Positions 34,132-47,162 are shown, counted from the stretch's first letter. The stretch: DNA of 49,224 bases from Ectocarpus siliculosus (GCA_000310025.1 FN649731.1:2673575-2722798), one strand, 5' to 3'. Notes: a model not told the origin generated them from the sequence alone. A program made the numbers and translations.

Positions 34132-34549
34132 TGTTGCACCACTCGAGCCTGCACTCGGCACAGCCACCACCCACCGCCGTGTGGTGATGCGAGCTGCTGC
34201 GAGCCGCCGAGCGGAGAAACCCGGAGGGGCACTACAGATGGCAGCTTGCTGGGTTTGCAGTCATCAGCTGAGGGCGTTTGGGTTCTCCCGCCATTAGAGT
34301 GACTCTTGAGCTCGCCAGAGACGAGGCAGCAGGCAGCAGAGAGGGCTAGACAGCTCGAGGACGAGGATTACTGTTGCTGTGGATAATCCCCAGCAGATGG
34401 GTCAGGAGAACTGCAATGATCTAGAACATTGAATTGTTCCCCTCGAACGTCTTCCTGCTCAAGGGTGCCAACCGTTTACAGCAGCGCTGTGAGGATATTT
34501 GTTTGAGATCCAGTTTTCAAAAACCAACACATAGGGTTGCATAGGGGGC
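34132..34549. promoter_or_regulatory. Shared upstream region between the membrane protein gene and the CFAP20-domain gene
   Basis: The 418 bases between divergent starts must hold both promoters. No standard core element stands out. The role is inferred from layout. Confidence 0.4.
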
Positions 34550-37500
34550 ATGTTCCAATCGGCGTATCAGGATGGTGACTGCGTAGAAGTGTTCTCGCCA
34601 GCAGGAAAGAATCCCGCTGCGGATTGGAAGCTTAGCGGGAAGGTCGTTCGCATGTACGAGAAAGGAGTGAAAGGGTGAGTAACCCAGTCATATGGACCGC
34701 TGGTACTGCTGTACGCTACGATGTTGCTGTAGTTGCAATACCGCTGTCTGTTGCGAAAAGACAAATGTCCGAAAGAGCACTCTGTAACCAGCACTCTGTA
34801 ACCAAGATGTTTGCGGAAGATATATATGTTGGGCTGGCAGGCAAAACTAAGGGAAAATAAATACACGCACAGAAAGACTACCCATTCGAGATATACCCAC
34901 AGTCGAACGGGATGTGGTGGAGTTAAAATTGATCGTATTACATAGTGCCAGTCGTTGATGCCAACCCGGAGGAACCACGAGTAGTCTAGACGATTAGTCT
35001 CTTGTAGGGTCGGCACCGCTTGCCGTCGTCATCGTAATCGTTCTGCCCGTTATCCAGCTGCTGTAGACGAACAGGTAGGTGTAGGAAGCTATGTACGTGT
35101 AGGACTGCCCGTAGCGGCGCTACTGATGTTGTACTTTACGTGATATATGCATACCTGTTATTGCTTTTTCCTTGCATACATACAAGTCTAGTGGGAGGTC
35201 GCTGCTGTCGCGTGTTGGCCCATACGGACAATGCAATTGGCGCCCAAGGAGCTCGAGCTTGGTTGATGTCCGTTTCAAACTATGCAAGACAATGTCGCTT
35301 GGGCAGCAGGACGTAAAAACACCGTGGTGAAAGCCTAGACTACCAGTATTTGATTGGTCTCGCCGCATTCGAGTTAGACAACTTGTTGCTTGGGACGCTC
35401 CGAAAGTAGGAAAATAGCAACTTGTTGCTTTCACCCCGAGCTGACCACTTCTCTACTGTACTCTCTACTGTACACGGCAAACTGCCAAGCCTTGCGACAT
35501 ATTGACCTGGGAACTGATGGAATGCTACGTCCGAACAGTGCCCGTTCTCTCAACAGTTGTGCGTGAAAGCGGGGCAGTAGGGATGGGAAGAAGGCACACC
35601 GCACGATTGTGGACGTGGTGCATATTGGCTTTGACGAAAGAGACACGAGATGGTTGACATCAGCCCACCAATATTCTGCAGGGACATGACCGGCGACTGA
35701 GTCTGTCTCGGAATTAGAATATTGTCTGAAAAATTACGTGGTCTATTCACTTTGGCTGGCATCGACTGCTTCACTACCGCAGACGCCCGCACCCCGACCC
35801 TTGACGCCTCACACTCGTCCCTGACATAACCACGGATATGTGCCTTCGTGCAGCTATGTTCTGGCAGTGAGCGGAGGCGCGACGTCAAAGATGCAGTTAC
35901 CGAAGGCGCCTAAGAGTCTACGTGAGTACAGCCCCTGTTCACCAACTGACAAAGGGCGGGGTCGCCCTGCTTGCGACCCCGTTCAGCCGGATCTGTCGAA
36001 AAGTCTCCATGGTGTGATGCCTCACCACTCACTGTACTAAAGCCCACCGAGCTCTCGCCACGAGACAAAAGAAAATTAGCCATCTCGTACGAAGACAACA
36101 GTGAAAGGGTGCGTTTCCCTCTGCTACTGCTGCAGTTGCAAACGCATCAATGAGCTGAAACAATTACATCGCTGCCCCCGCCTTGGCCACGTTTCGGTCT
36201 AGTGGGCCTACGGCAGCGGCATCTAGTGCTGCAGGTGCTCACATCGACGTCCCACGATAAGCCGTTTTCTTTGGAGCTCGGGTTGACGGATACTGGCGGC
36301 ACGCGGCGGCGGTTGGTACTGTCCTCGTCGTTCCGCGCGCTGCACTGCACGCCTCTGCATGCTCAGGTTGGTGGTGCACATTTTCGGAGACGCAGTTGAA
36401 TTACTCCGCGTAGACCTTATTTGTTATCGGGAGCGCCACCATCGTGTGGCACAGCCGTTTGCGAGAAGTGAAAGCACATGTTCGTGTGCCACCGCTGCGT
36501 ACGATACTGGGCTACGTTTGTGCGCCTGCCAACGTCTCGTCCGTTCCATGAATTTCTTTTTGTTCGGTCATCATCATAACATGTACCAGATCCCTCTCGT
36601 TGGATTGGAGCGTCACCGGGGGTCTTGGGCGAACTTGACCATTGACCTGGTGGGGTTGACGGCGGTTTGTTTCAAGGCAGACGATTTCCGCACCCTGGAC
36701 CTCCTCGCGATCGGGCCGACGTGCCGGCTCCGCAAGGTTTTTACGATGAAGGAAGCGCTTGACGATTCGTCAGGGGCTGGCGGAGAAGACGACCATAGAG
36801 AACTTATTTCCGCTGGCGCTTCAGGTGTGAGGATAGGGCAAGAGGAACGTTGTCGCGACGAAATCACAATCACAAGCCACATTGATATCGCCGAGCGGTC
36901 CGCGGCATGAAACTTTAACTTTCCGTTTAGTCACCCGCTCGCGCATACCCTACGCAACGCCCATACCTGGCTGGGTGTGTGGGGCGGGTGGGATGGTGAC
37001 TCGATCGCACGGACCCGGACACGGTTTTGGTGTTATTTGCTCGGTCCACGTCAACAAGGCTGGATGATTCCGTTGGCAACCTCGTAAAACCTATTGGCTC
37101 TAGGGTGGTGGGTTCCATTCTCTCCGGAGTTGATGAGAAAACTCTCAATTTAGAAGTGAATAGAGCAGAGCGTCTCGAGTACACACGAAGAAGAGAGAAG
37201 GGGCTGCTGGACCATTCTCGAGTCAAAACTGAAGGCAAGGGCCGCAGGAGGAAAGGTAGAGAACGAAGGAATCTTGTTATTGTCTTCCTCCTGTGTGACT
37301 CCGGCTGATGAATTAACCTGATACGAAAGGACTGGCGCCCAGAATACATGAGCCGAAACACGCACGTGCACACTTTGCCCACAACGGCTCCGGGAGAAGT
37401 GATCGCCGCGGTTAGGTCGCTCTAATCTTCCCACGTGAGGACAAGACCAAAGAGATTCTGAAACTACACTGCCAATGGTCCTTCTCTCCTCTCCCCCTGG

Positions 37501-40500
37501 TGTATCCGGGCTTTCTCTGGTCGCTGTGCGTTGTTGTCGGCCGACGCAGGTCAGAACAATAGCGTAGGGTGTAAATCCGCTCCCGTGGCACCGATGCCGC
37601 TTCGCATGGCGTTTCCGGCAGGGGTGGTCCCTGCCCCGCAGAATTGGGTGAGCACATCACGTGGACCGAGCCAAAGCAGTGATGCGAAGCGACACGTAAT
37701 GATATGCGGTTCACAGAGTTTTTCGCCGACATTTGCATGCAACAATTAATACTAGTGGTAGAAGGATAACGTGCGGATCGTTGCCTGTACAATATAGAAT
37801 GTAGATCGCACCTTGCGGTCAGAAAAGAGGGCTGTATCGTACAAGACAATCACCGCTTTTCCTCCGGCAGAATCTCCAGCCTACCACCCCGCTCCCTCCA
37901 CCCACGTATATTCACAGGTTATCTCCGTGTCCACCCTGCGGCGCCTAGAGAGTCGGGATGCTCCGCCGCCAAGTCCATCCAAACGAAATTCATTGGTGGC
38001 CACTTCTTCGGCAAAGGGCAGAAAAAATCGTCCTACGTCCTCTCTGCAGGAGTCGTCGTTTAAAGGCGGCCCGCTATCCGTATCGCCGGCCATGACATCA
38101 CCATGTATACCAGAAGAGGCGCGGAGTTTTCGTCCTAGCAGGGGCGGGGCGACAGGTATTTGGGCTGAATTACGGGTAGCTGGCACAGATAGGAGGGTAG
38201 GGATTTCATTTGCACATCGTGTTACGCATGTCATGTTGCGTCCGCAAAGTTGGATTTATGTAGGTTTCGCAGCCTTCCGTTTGCCGTTGCGGATACTAGG
38301 GAGTCCCTGTTTGTGAGCGCTTGTCTTGCGCATGCTCGTGTATCAGCACCATCTCGTTCGCAGAATACTGAGCTACTGCCCACATCTCCACCTGGATTGG
38401 GCTGAGTCGACTCTGCTTCCATCCCGCCTAGATCGAGTTCTTTCCACCGTGCAATTTTACTTTCTTTTTCGCAGAGAGAGGGACACCATCACCTCGCCTC
38501 CTCGAAATCGTGGCCGGCAAGCCTTCGTCGAGTTCTAGCAGCAGTGCTTCCCCCACCGGCACCCTCCAGCAGCAGCGTTCGATTTCTTCGAGGGGGTCAC
38601 GCAATTCGTCTTCCCGTCCCATCGCTACTTCGTCTCCCTTGGCGACGTCCGCGAGGAGAAGGAGCTCCGGCACCATTGTCACTTGCAGCAACTCGCGCAC
38701 GCCATTGTCCACCTCCAGCACGCCAAGGCTGCCGACTCCCGATAAGGGTAGCGTCAGGGGTGGTTCTTCTGCACGATCGGTTGGCAGGAGAGATGGAGTG
38801 ACGGTGACGAGGGCGATCGGGGGAAGCTCTACAACCTTAGGGAACCCCGGCACGGTTGATGTCACCTCGGTCTGTCGGACGCCATCTCGAGCAGCAACGG
38901 CAGAGGCAATGACACCGAGCTGTACACCAAGGCGTACAACAAGCTCAATGGCGGGCGGTGGCGTTGTTGCTGATGTCGACGAAAATACGCGCGATGAGCC
39001 GAAAGGTACGGGCAGGAAGGGAGGCGACCTGTTGCCGGCGCGGCTACGGGCGTCCAAAGCATCCTTGTCCAGCGGCAGGACACGCAAGGTGGACCACACA
39101 GAGGTCGCGGAGGACGGCGGCGACAGTGGAGCAGGAGGTGAAGGTGGTGGCCGAATAGCTCGGGAGCCACCAGCGGAATGGCGGGTGGCTGGCAACTGGA
39201 ATGGGCGGCAAGAAAAGCCGGCGCCGGCATGGAGGTGAGGCAATGTGCGCTTCACGTCTTCGGCGCGCATGCAACGGGCGCTTGGTGCAACTGTGGTCAG
39301 CGCGGCCGAAAGTAGGAGCGGTGGGGGACACGACGTGATTCGTTTCTGCGTCATGATCGGTGGAGACCATTCTTTTGAAGGAGTACAATTGTGTGACGCG
39401 GGCGCGTTGCATCTCTTGATGGGGAAGGGCACCCTTGTGTAGAGGGGACGCCACTCTCTTCATGGATTGCTCACGCCGATCGCTCCGATGGAAAGAAAAA
39501 GCATGTTGTGATGCGATGCCGTGCCGTGTGTGTTTGCGTTTTATTTGAGGATATTAGCTGCATTGAGAGCAACAGGGCAGAGAGTCGAAGTTTTCTCCCT
39601 GATATTCTCGAAGCGCTTGAATGTTATGTCGACCAACCTCACCAAATCTGTTTTCCCAGACCCTCTTCCACCCCGTCCGTCTGACACTCTCTTCCCTATC
39701 TCGCGTGCGACAGCTTGTTCGACGACTCGTCCCCTGACGATGGTTTTCGAGCTGTGACGCCGGAAGCAAAACACGCCTACTCCATACAGGCTGAGGATGT
39801 CCTACCGGTATCAATCACGACGCGTTGCGGCACTAGCGGCAGCCACGCTACCGCATCGATCGCTGATCACGAAAATTCTGGTGCAGCTTCCGAGCTTGCA
39901 AACCAAGGACTTGGAGGTGGCGTGCGGGTGATTGCAGGCGCCCCTTCGTCTTCTCCACAGCCGTCACCCGAAGTTCCGGCCAACATCGATGTCAGCTGGC
40001 TGGAAAGACACAAAAGGGAGGACGGTGGAGCAGTCGCTGCAACCTCAATGGAGGCGCGCGATAACAGATCTGCATCATCACGCTTCCGCCCGTGGTCCTC
40101 CGCGGCCATCAACGTCTCGGCAGCTACAGCCGAACCCCTCCCCGGCGCCTTCGATCCACCCAACACCTCTTTTGCCGCTGATGCGGTCGTCAAGCACATC
40201 GAAGACGGTGACAAGAAAACGAGGTCGGCGACAAGAGCGAGCCTATTCGCTTCTCCGCTCTCCCCTCGGGAAGAAACGGGTGCGATTGCTCGCCGTTCCC
40301 CGCTCTCTGCGGGCGACGCAAGTCGTCGCGGCAAGATGCAAAGGTCGCCGATGTCTGCCCGGGTTGACGTGCTGCAGAATCTCCTCGCGCCGGGGGCGAT
40401 GAGCGGGGAAGAACTAAGGCCACAAAACGACAGCGGAAAGGAACGCGGCAAGACTCAGGTTTCGAGAACGGAGACGGAGGCTCTTCCGGACGGCAAAGGC

Positions 40501-42576
40501 GGTGGTGGCGACAACGGCAGTGGGGTTGCCGGCGATGCCGATGCGCTCGAACGTTTGTTGGTGCGCAGTACCATCAACGTCGACACCGGGAGCAGCGTCC
40601 GTGGCGACAACGGTAGCCCCATCACCAGCTGTGCGAGCAGCTCATTCGACGCCATCGCGAGACCCGCAAACTGTGGTCCCGATGCTTGCGTTATCAGTTC
40701 AAGCAGAGACGACCACCGGGATGAGGGCGGTACCGATCGCCACCGAACGATCGCAACAAAAGAAGTCAGTGCAGTCCCGACACAAGTTGCGCGCACACAC
40801 ACTGATGTGCGTACTGACCTGTCCGCCTTGGACGGTGGACGTTTTCCTGGGGGACAAGCGAATTCCCTGAGCCTCGCCGAAGAGAGCGGGGCAACGGTGG
40901 AAACAAGTCGCAAGGGCATTCGCAGGGGTAATATCGGTGAAAGCGATGACCGCGAGGAGATCGAAGGGTTTTCTTCCACGTACGGAGAAGGTGCCAAGGG
41001 GGTGTTGGAGTCCTCCTTCTTCCGTGCGACGAGCAGGGAGCGGGGGCATGGAGAAAATACAGAAACGCCGAAGGCCGTGGACCGGTCGGACCTTGAGGAG
41101 TTGGAGGTGAGAAATCGTATGGACTTCACTACACAGCCCTGCTGCTGTGGCTGACCTCTAGGTGGTGGTGCGAACATCTGAGTGTGCCTGTGTGCCACCT
41201 CGTGGTTTAAGTTCGAAGCGAAGACATGGTATGTGCGCGTCTTCTGGTAGTGAAACAGGCAAGGTCTGCTGCCTGAACAGTCTGGACAAGCGCGATAAAA
41301 TTGTAAAGGTGCTTTCCTCATGCGTCATGTGTTTCCATGCAGCCCTCGCCTATCTCTTGGGATAGCACCGGTCGCCCCGGTGATCTAGTTGGCAAGCTTG
41401 ACAACGTTGTAGCGGCTCGGTATGGAGTTCGAAACTCGACAAGGTGTTTTCGTGTTTCGTACCTAGGTATAATATTGGCACTGCAGAGAGCGCTCACTCC
41501 TGCGTGAATACACTCCGAGGGAGAGCAGTGCAGAGGCGAGCGCCCTGTGTCGACCCAAATCGGCGCTCTTTCGTGAGGGAGGTGACCGACAACCAATCAA
41601 TGGGACCACGAAAAGACGAAATCGAGCCAAGTAATTTCTATGGCGTTACGTATCCGCCTACGGCGCTGACCTACGCCGAGCCATCGGACTCTCCTTTGTT
41701 CATCTGTCCACATGCGTTCTTTCGGCAGAGGAAGGAAAGCGCTCTTCTCGATCTGGAGGAGTCATATCACACCGAGTTCGGGTCGGTCGACCTAAGGTAC
41801 CGTTCACCCCTCGGAGGATTTTGCGTGTTCTATGCTTGCGGTATTGTGGTTCTCTCTCTGCATTTGTGCTTTGAAGCAAGAAAAAACGCGTGGGTATCCT
41901 ACACAAAACTTGCTCACCTGGGGTATCTTGCGGGCATCATCCCGTCTTAGGATGCAAATTACCGGGTGCAGCAGACACTAGAGACTGCTCGAAGCTCGAC
42001 GTGTTCTCTCTCCACAGCACTACGTTCCGAAAGGATCACGAAAAATGACTGGCGCTCCGTCTTAAAAGAGGCACCTTGTCAAGCTGATGAACTGAAGGCA
42101 TGCGATTTATGAGCAAACCTATCATACTAGCTTGCCCTCCGATGCACCTCCTCCACCCGCTTCCTGTCGCCGTTCCGCTCAGCCAATCTCCGGAGAAGCA
42201 TGCTTTCTTCGCCGGGGACTGTTCGCCTGATCGAACCTCGGCACCTGCAGAGAACATGGAGGCCGAAGTCCATGGTGGACCCGATGAGAGTATTGCTTCT
42301 TCGCTTGCACGGTCAATCGAGACAAGCTCCCGACAGCGGGCGAGCGAAATCGACGGTGGCCATGACGATGACGATGACGATGACGATGATGTTGATTCGG
42401 TCGTGTTAGGTTCTCGAGGATCGACTTCGTCACCAGCACCGAGAGAGGAACAAGACAGAGAGAAAACGAGGAGCCAGCAGGGTGGGGGGCGGGGGAAAGA
42501 CAACGAACTGTACTTCGACCCGGTGCTAAATTGCTACTATGATAGGACCGCGGACAAGTACTACGAGCTGCATTAG
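34550..42576 (+). CDS. CFAP20-domain protein (CFAP20DC-like) with long low-complexity tail
   Basis: The N-terminus is a CFAP20 (DUF667) domain, the fold of the ciliary doublet inner-junction protein CFAP20; CFAP20DC is a longer relative. Domain exons are 34550-34674, 35854-35921, 36203-36366 and 36590-about 36824. They read MFQSAYQDGDCVEVFSPAGK, ADWKLSGKVVRMYEKGVKGY, KMQLPKAPKSL, LVLQVLTSTSHDKPFSLELG, LTDTGGTRRRLVLSSSFRAL, HCTPLHAQIPLVGL, WANLTIDLVGLTAVCFKADD and CRLRKVFTMK. Tail exons that keep phase are 36931-36976 (weak), 37059-37255, 37550-37647, 37918-38155, 38475-39234, 39714-41106, 41534-41796 and 42183-42576. These give about 1,326 residues, mostly Ser/Thr/Arg/Gly-rich and probably disordered. 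The protein ends with an Asp run and a Tyr-rich motif, LYFDPVLNCYYDRTADKYYE. An alternative join uses exons 41162-41228 and 41487-41796. The link between domain and tail near 36.8-37.1 kb is the least certain point; without it the domain exon stops at 36910. Confidence 0.82.
34776..34803. repeat. Two tandem copies of a 14-base unit
   Basis: AGCACTCTGTAACC occurs twice without a gap in the first intron of the CFAP20-domain gene, about 100 bases after the donor. It looks like a recent small duplication. Confidence 0.9.
34868..34911 (+). repeat. Dispersed 44-base repeat, copy 1
   Basis: The 44 bases starting CACAGAAAGACTACCCATTC and ending CAGTCGAACGGG are identical to 46666-46709. The bases before both copies are A-rich and similar (AAATAAATACACG and ATAATAAAAACACA). 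This suggests the end of a dispersed element inserted in the first intron of the CFAP20-domain gene. Confidence 0.85.
41371..41447 (+). other. tRNA-like sequence with A and B box resemblance
   Basis: The segment has an A-box-like TGATCTAGTTGGCAAG and, about 37 bases on, a B-box-like GGAGTTCGAAACTC with a perfect TTCGAAA loop. The T stem has only three good pairs and no seven-base acceptor stem forms, so it is not a functional tRNA. A decayed tRNA or tRNA-derived SINE head is likely. It lies in a late intron of the CFAP20-domain gene. Confidence 0.4.
42362..42391. repeat. GATGAC hexamer run coding polyaspartate
   Basis: Alternating GAT and GAC codons give about nine consecutive Asp in the last exon of the CFAP20-domain gene, forming an acidic patch ahead of the Tyr-rich C-terminus. 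Confidence 0.85.
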
Positions 42577-43499
42577 TAACAACCTCGAAGGCTGGAAATT
42601 CTTGGGAGTAAATGGGAACATATACGTTGGATATTGTTCTTATTTAAAGAAGCAGCCTTGAAAACTCTTAGGTTGTTCGAGGCTCCGGTTGTTTTCTTTG
42701 GTGGGGAAACCAACGGTGACGTTTAAGTTATTCTGGGCGGTGGGATTCTGATATCAACACAAACAAAGTGGACGTCGGTTTCCGAATCACCAATGTGTTA
42801 CGCGGGGGTCGAGTCTGTACGCATGTTCGTTGAGTGCTCTTCATAACCTATTTGCTCACCCCCGTGGTGTAAACGTGTCCTCGAATCCGTTGGATGGTGA
42901 AGGTCGTGGTGGTTTCGAACAATGGCGAGTTTAGAAAGCGCCTGTTTGCGAGTTGACAACATCGACTGTATCGTTGAAGGATATCAGGTCGGTAAATCAT
43001 GTTCGAGTGAGGTGCGCACCTCAGAGGAACTCTGCTGCTGCTGTGGGGCCCCATACCTCGGTTCCTGCGCAGGGAAGGCAGGATCGTACAGCAGGTCGAT
43101 TCTGTCGTTGCACACCGCCGGGCACTAGCTTGCTAAGACCCACCGTATGATGTATATTTTTCTCGAACACAGCAGCAGAGGGGGGATTCTCAGCATAGAT
43201 CGGGGAGTGCAGAGCGGTAGCACCAGGCGAAAAGGTATGAAAAGAGGTTTCGCGACGCGTGGAAAAAATAGAAAACTTTGAGTCTAGAAGCTGAACTTTG
43301 GCCTCTGTGTGTGCGTGCATGGATGTCAGGTCTGCAGATCCGTTCTTCGGGATTAATTCATTCGACTATTTTAGAGTCGTGTTCGAATCCCATATCAGAG
43401 GGCCCAAATGGACCAAATCCTTTTCTCCCTTTTCTATCCATCCATATTTCCCGGAGAATATCATCCTTTCGGTGAATACAAGAAGCGGTTGCCATCCCA

Positions 43500-43565
43500 T
43501 GGCCTAGTGGTGGTCTAGTGGTCAACCTGCACAACGCCCTAGCGGCGGCAGGTGGTTCGTTTCTC
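43500..43565 (+). other. tRNA-like sequence with strong A box
   Basis: TGGTCTAGTGG (43511-43521) is a perfect match to the pol III A-box consensus, and GGTTCGTTTCT (43553-43563) is a near match to the B box at normal spacing. Acceptor and anticodon stems are poor. The best reading is a degenerate tRNA or the head of a SINE. Confidence 0.45.
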
Positions 43566-44984
43566 TCTGTGGAGGGTTTTATGTCCCGCAGGATTTTTTT
43601 CCAGCAGTCTTTTGTCAAGAGCATCCTAATCATTGGTAGTAGGTTGTGAGTATACTACATACTCCGAGTACACACGACGGTGTCACTGTCGATGAGAGAG
43701 ATGGATGTAACTTGCGAGCACCGGCATTATAGCTGAATGTAATTCGTTTTGAGTGTTGGTTGAACGAAGTATTTTTTTGCTACAACGAAGTATTTCGTAC
43801 TCCGGTAGTACATGGTCTTCTTGTTCTTTTCATCCCATCTTCTGTATTATAAGCTGAGGATTCAAGCAATCAATGCGGTACTGCTGAGAAGAGGTTGTTG
43901 CACCACCTGCTGGATATTATTTCTATTTCGTTCGTTTGCAGGGACTTTGCTGTCGCATGTCGTGGACGTATTTGCTGCACACACTCTCTGTCCCGAACAC
44001 AACTGAGCGGGGGATCTCAGCGCACACACCACACAGGATGATCCGAGCAGCAGGTGTTCGGGGGGTGCAGAGTGGAGAGCAGCCACCACGTGATCTTAGG
44101 CGTTTTGATCTGGCCGTAGTCAATGAACCTTCCATGGCTGGACTTCATCACACCCACCCTCGAGTCCGGTCTCGGCTGGCGGCACTGAACCTTACAGATC
44201 TGACAATTTGATGACATTTTTTGCTAAATATTGTAGACTACATGTAATCCGTCCATCCCCGTATCTAGCCATTCTGTGACGTCAAGTAAGTATGTTTGAA
44301 AAACCACTCCTTCATCCATTCATTTCTGTTCCCAATAACATGGGTACAAAACACTTATCTCGCAACTTCGTTATCATGTTCCTCCCAGGGACGGAACGTT
44401 CCCCTACCAAAACTATACTGCTGTAGCCCACTAAGGTCTCGGACAACAGTCGGTGTTTGTGATGGAACGCTCACAGAAGGGACGGCGTGGTCTCATGTTT
44501 ACTTACCGCGGCCGCTACCGATGCAGCAACTCCAGCAATTTACTTTGTTTTACTCTGTAGAAGAAGTGTCGTGCCTTCGTTGCCGTTGCCGATGATCCGA
44601 GCACAAAAGACGCTCGTTCGTCGGCCGCGCGTAATACATCACCATCATCATCACATCACGTATTGCATGATCCCAAACAAGCGACAATCTTCTAAAATGT
44701 CAAATGCCCAGGAGCCAGGGGGAACGAATATGGCAAGGGCGGGAATAACATTTCTCGAAATGAGTCACACGCTGTGTCCCTACCCACCCGTGATATTGCT
44801 GGCAATTCTGCGCGGCGAAGCTGGGTCCGGGGCATGATGATGTGCGAACCAACGGAGTGTACCTGAAAAAATGTTGTGAGAGCGGGACCTCTCCTGGCGT
44901 GTGTCCGCTGCTCGCTGCTGTCCTCTATATAAACACACCGTCAGTCCTTCAGAGTAGCCGGAAAGCCCGGTACCCTCGATAGTT

Positions 44985-45055
44985 CAGTCAGTTGGTAACG
45001 CGATAGACCTGAGTCTTCTACAGTAGAGCGTGGGTTGTTATCTCTCCAGAGTTGC
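44985..45055 (+). other. Degenerate tRNA-like sequence
   Basis: TAGTTCAGTCAGTTGGTAACGC resembles a tRNA D arm, and GTGGGTTGTTATCTCTCC occupies the place of a T arm but with a damaged loop. The length is tRNA-like. A pseudogene or SINE relic is likely. Confidence 0.4.
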
Positions 45056-46024
45056 AGTAGAAATGGATGATTCTTCACTTTCAGTGTAGTACTGTGGAGC
45101 AAGTGCCAACTCGTGAGAACCCTTGAACATTAAAAAAATTGGCTCGGCTCGCTCGCCCATTCCTTGGGGCGAACCAACTTTGGTGCAGCACAATAATTGA
45201 CAAGTACTTGTCGGAGACGACCCTGTGACGGATATGTTGTGGTGAAGAAGCTGTCCTGGCGAGGTACTGAAGTACTAATACAGAGGGTCTACATGGTGGA
45301 CGCCCGGCTAGGTGGCGATGCCGGGAGGGTTGTATCAGCAGAGCTGTGGATCGTCAACCGCAATCAATTGCGCTTTTTGGCGAAGCTGTGCAAAGTTCAA
45401 CGAACGGCATTCGTACGTTGCGTTCGTTGTTGTTGGTTGTTGGATGATGCGACCGACCGGTAAATTAGCTCATGGTTTCCCGCTGAGGTCGATCGAACGG
45501 ACCCACTCTTATCTTCTGGGTGATCTTTTCTCAGCCATGGTGAGGCCATTTCACACCCACGCCTTTGGACTTGTGATGCTATGGACTCGCTTGCCGTAGG
45601 GGTTGTTACAAGGCGCTATGCGTTCTCTCCACTGATGCACGTTGATTACATATCCTGACGCGCGGGACTGTTGTGATTTCCACGGAACCCCCTGCGTACA
45701 AAACCAATACTTGATTCTGCCATCCGGTGCGCCCCTCCCACTGGCTGACACTTTGTGTGCACCACCACAAAAGGCCTTGTTGCTGCCTCTACATACCACT
45801 CGATATCACAGAGTCCCTCAACCCACAGGGAACAGCACGAGTAGCTGTGGCAAGGCAACCTACCCGGCCCTTGGTTGTTTCCCGGGTGGAACCTGACGGG
45901 CAGCACGCCGCCGATCTACGTAGCACCCCGAACGTACGATCGAGGAGGCACCGCCTAACTAAGCTAAGCCAAGGAGGACTCTTGCAAGCGAGGCAAAAGG
46001 GAGAGCTAGCTCCTCGTCCAGACC

Positions 46025-47162
46025 ATGTCGTCGAGAAGGAGGAAGATGTCGGAGGACGAGGGGAGCAGCGAGGAAGAAGACGACGAGGTGATTTCCGACC
46101 AAGAGGATGCAGACGTCGTCTCTGAGGCCGCGGGCGCGGCGCCTTCTGACACCGAGGAGGAGGGTGATGGAGCGCCGGCCGCCGCCGCACTGGCCCAAGC
46201 CGGGTCCACTGCCGCTGGAACTGAGATCGGCGACGAGAAAGGAGCAACCCCTGTGGGCGGGGAGGAGGGAGACCCCGAGGTACGTGTGGCGTTGCCCAGG
46301 CAGTGCACAAGAACACTGCTATTTTTTTGTGCAAGGTATGTATCCGCCAACCGTTGCTATGGACCTCTTTCTCCCGACCGCCGTGCTGCCCGTATCTTCT
46401 TGTTGCGAACAAATTGCCGATCATCATCCCACGCGAAGTAAACTGTGGTGGGTGCACACCTGCGTCTAGGCGTCTTCTGTTATGGTGGTCTTGTGCTGCG
46501 GCTTCGAGAACAAGAAAATCAAACGGGCAGTCTTCGATTATGTAGAGCATCATGTAACGCACTACAACGCGCCTCAGCAGTGAGCCACCGCCTTTTCGGT
46601 ACAACAAGTCGGGTTATTCAAATATCTTCTAGAAAAGGTGAATACATACATATAATAAAAACACACACAGAAAGACTACCCATTCGAGATATACCCACAG
46701 TCGAACGGGGTGTACTCTAGTCTGCCGTTCAGAATAGTGAGGTTGCGGCAGTTCGCTAGCAGCTGACCTGCAGCTGGCAATGTATTGCACTTGACAACAA
46801 GGCAGTTTTTTGAGTTTGCCTTACGCTTGTCGTGGGGTGCACTAGGACAAATGAATCAAGAGAAAACGTGCTTCTATTATAATAGCGGAACAATATGCTT
46901 CGTCCTGCGTGCAGCAGTGCGCGCCTTGTAGAATGTCCGGCTCGTTGCGCGCCTAGAATATCCGGCTCAATGTTAATGTTTACAGAAACCGTATATTTTT
47001 TCGTTGCATACGGTCAGTCACTTGCTGCATTTTTGGCGTGCCTCGTCGATTTTTCAATTCTCTCATGCACCCCTACGGTGTTCTACTCGGATCAGGCCAC
47101 GGCAGCCAGGACGGGATGGGGCGAGCCGGAAGAGACAGGGTCAGTGGCGGGTGAAGGTGAGG

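Larger units (their letters stand above)
42577..46024. other. Intergenic region with tRNA-like and small repeats
   Basis: 3.4 kb between two genes on the same strand. I find no coding chain. It contains tRNA-like pieces (43511-43563, 44985-45055), an isolated strong B box GTTCGAATCC at 43381-43390, and a short duplicated ACGAAGTATTT near 43765. The last few hundred bases should be the promoter and 5' UTR of the next gene. Confidence 0.5.

Noticed and set aside
38428-39432. Minus-strand 334-codon open frame opposite the tail of the CFAP20-domain gene
   Set aside because: It is the reverse of a Ser/Thr/Arg-rich coding exon whose plus-strand reading fits the splice phases. The minus reading gives Pro/Leu-rich low complexity.
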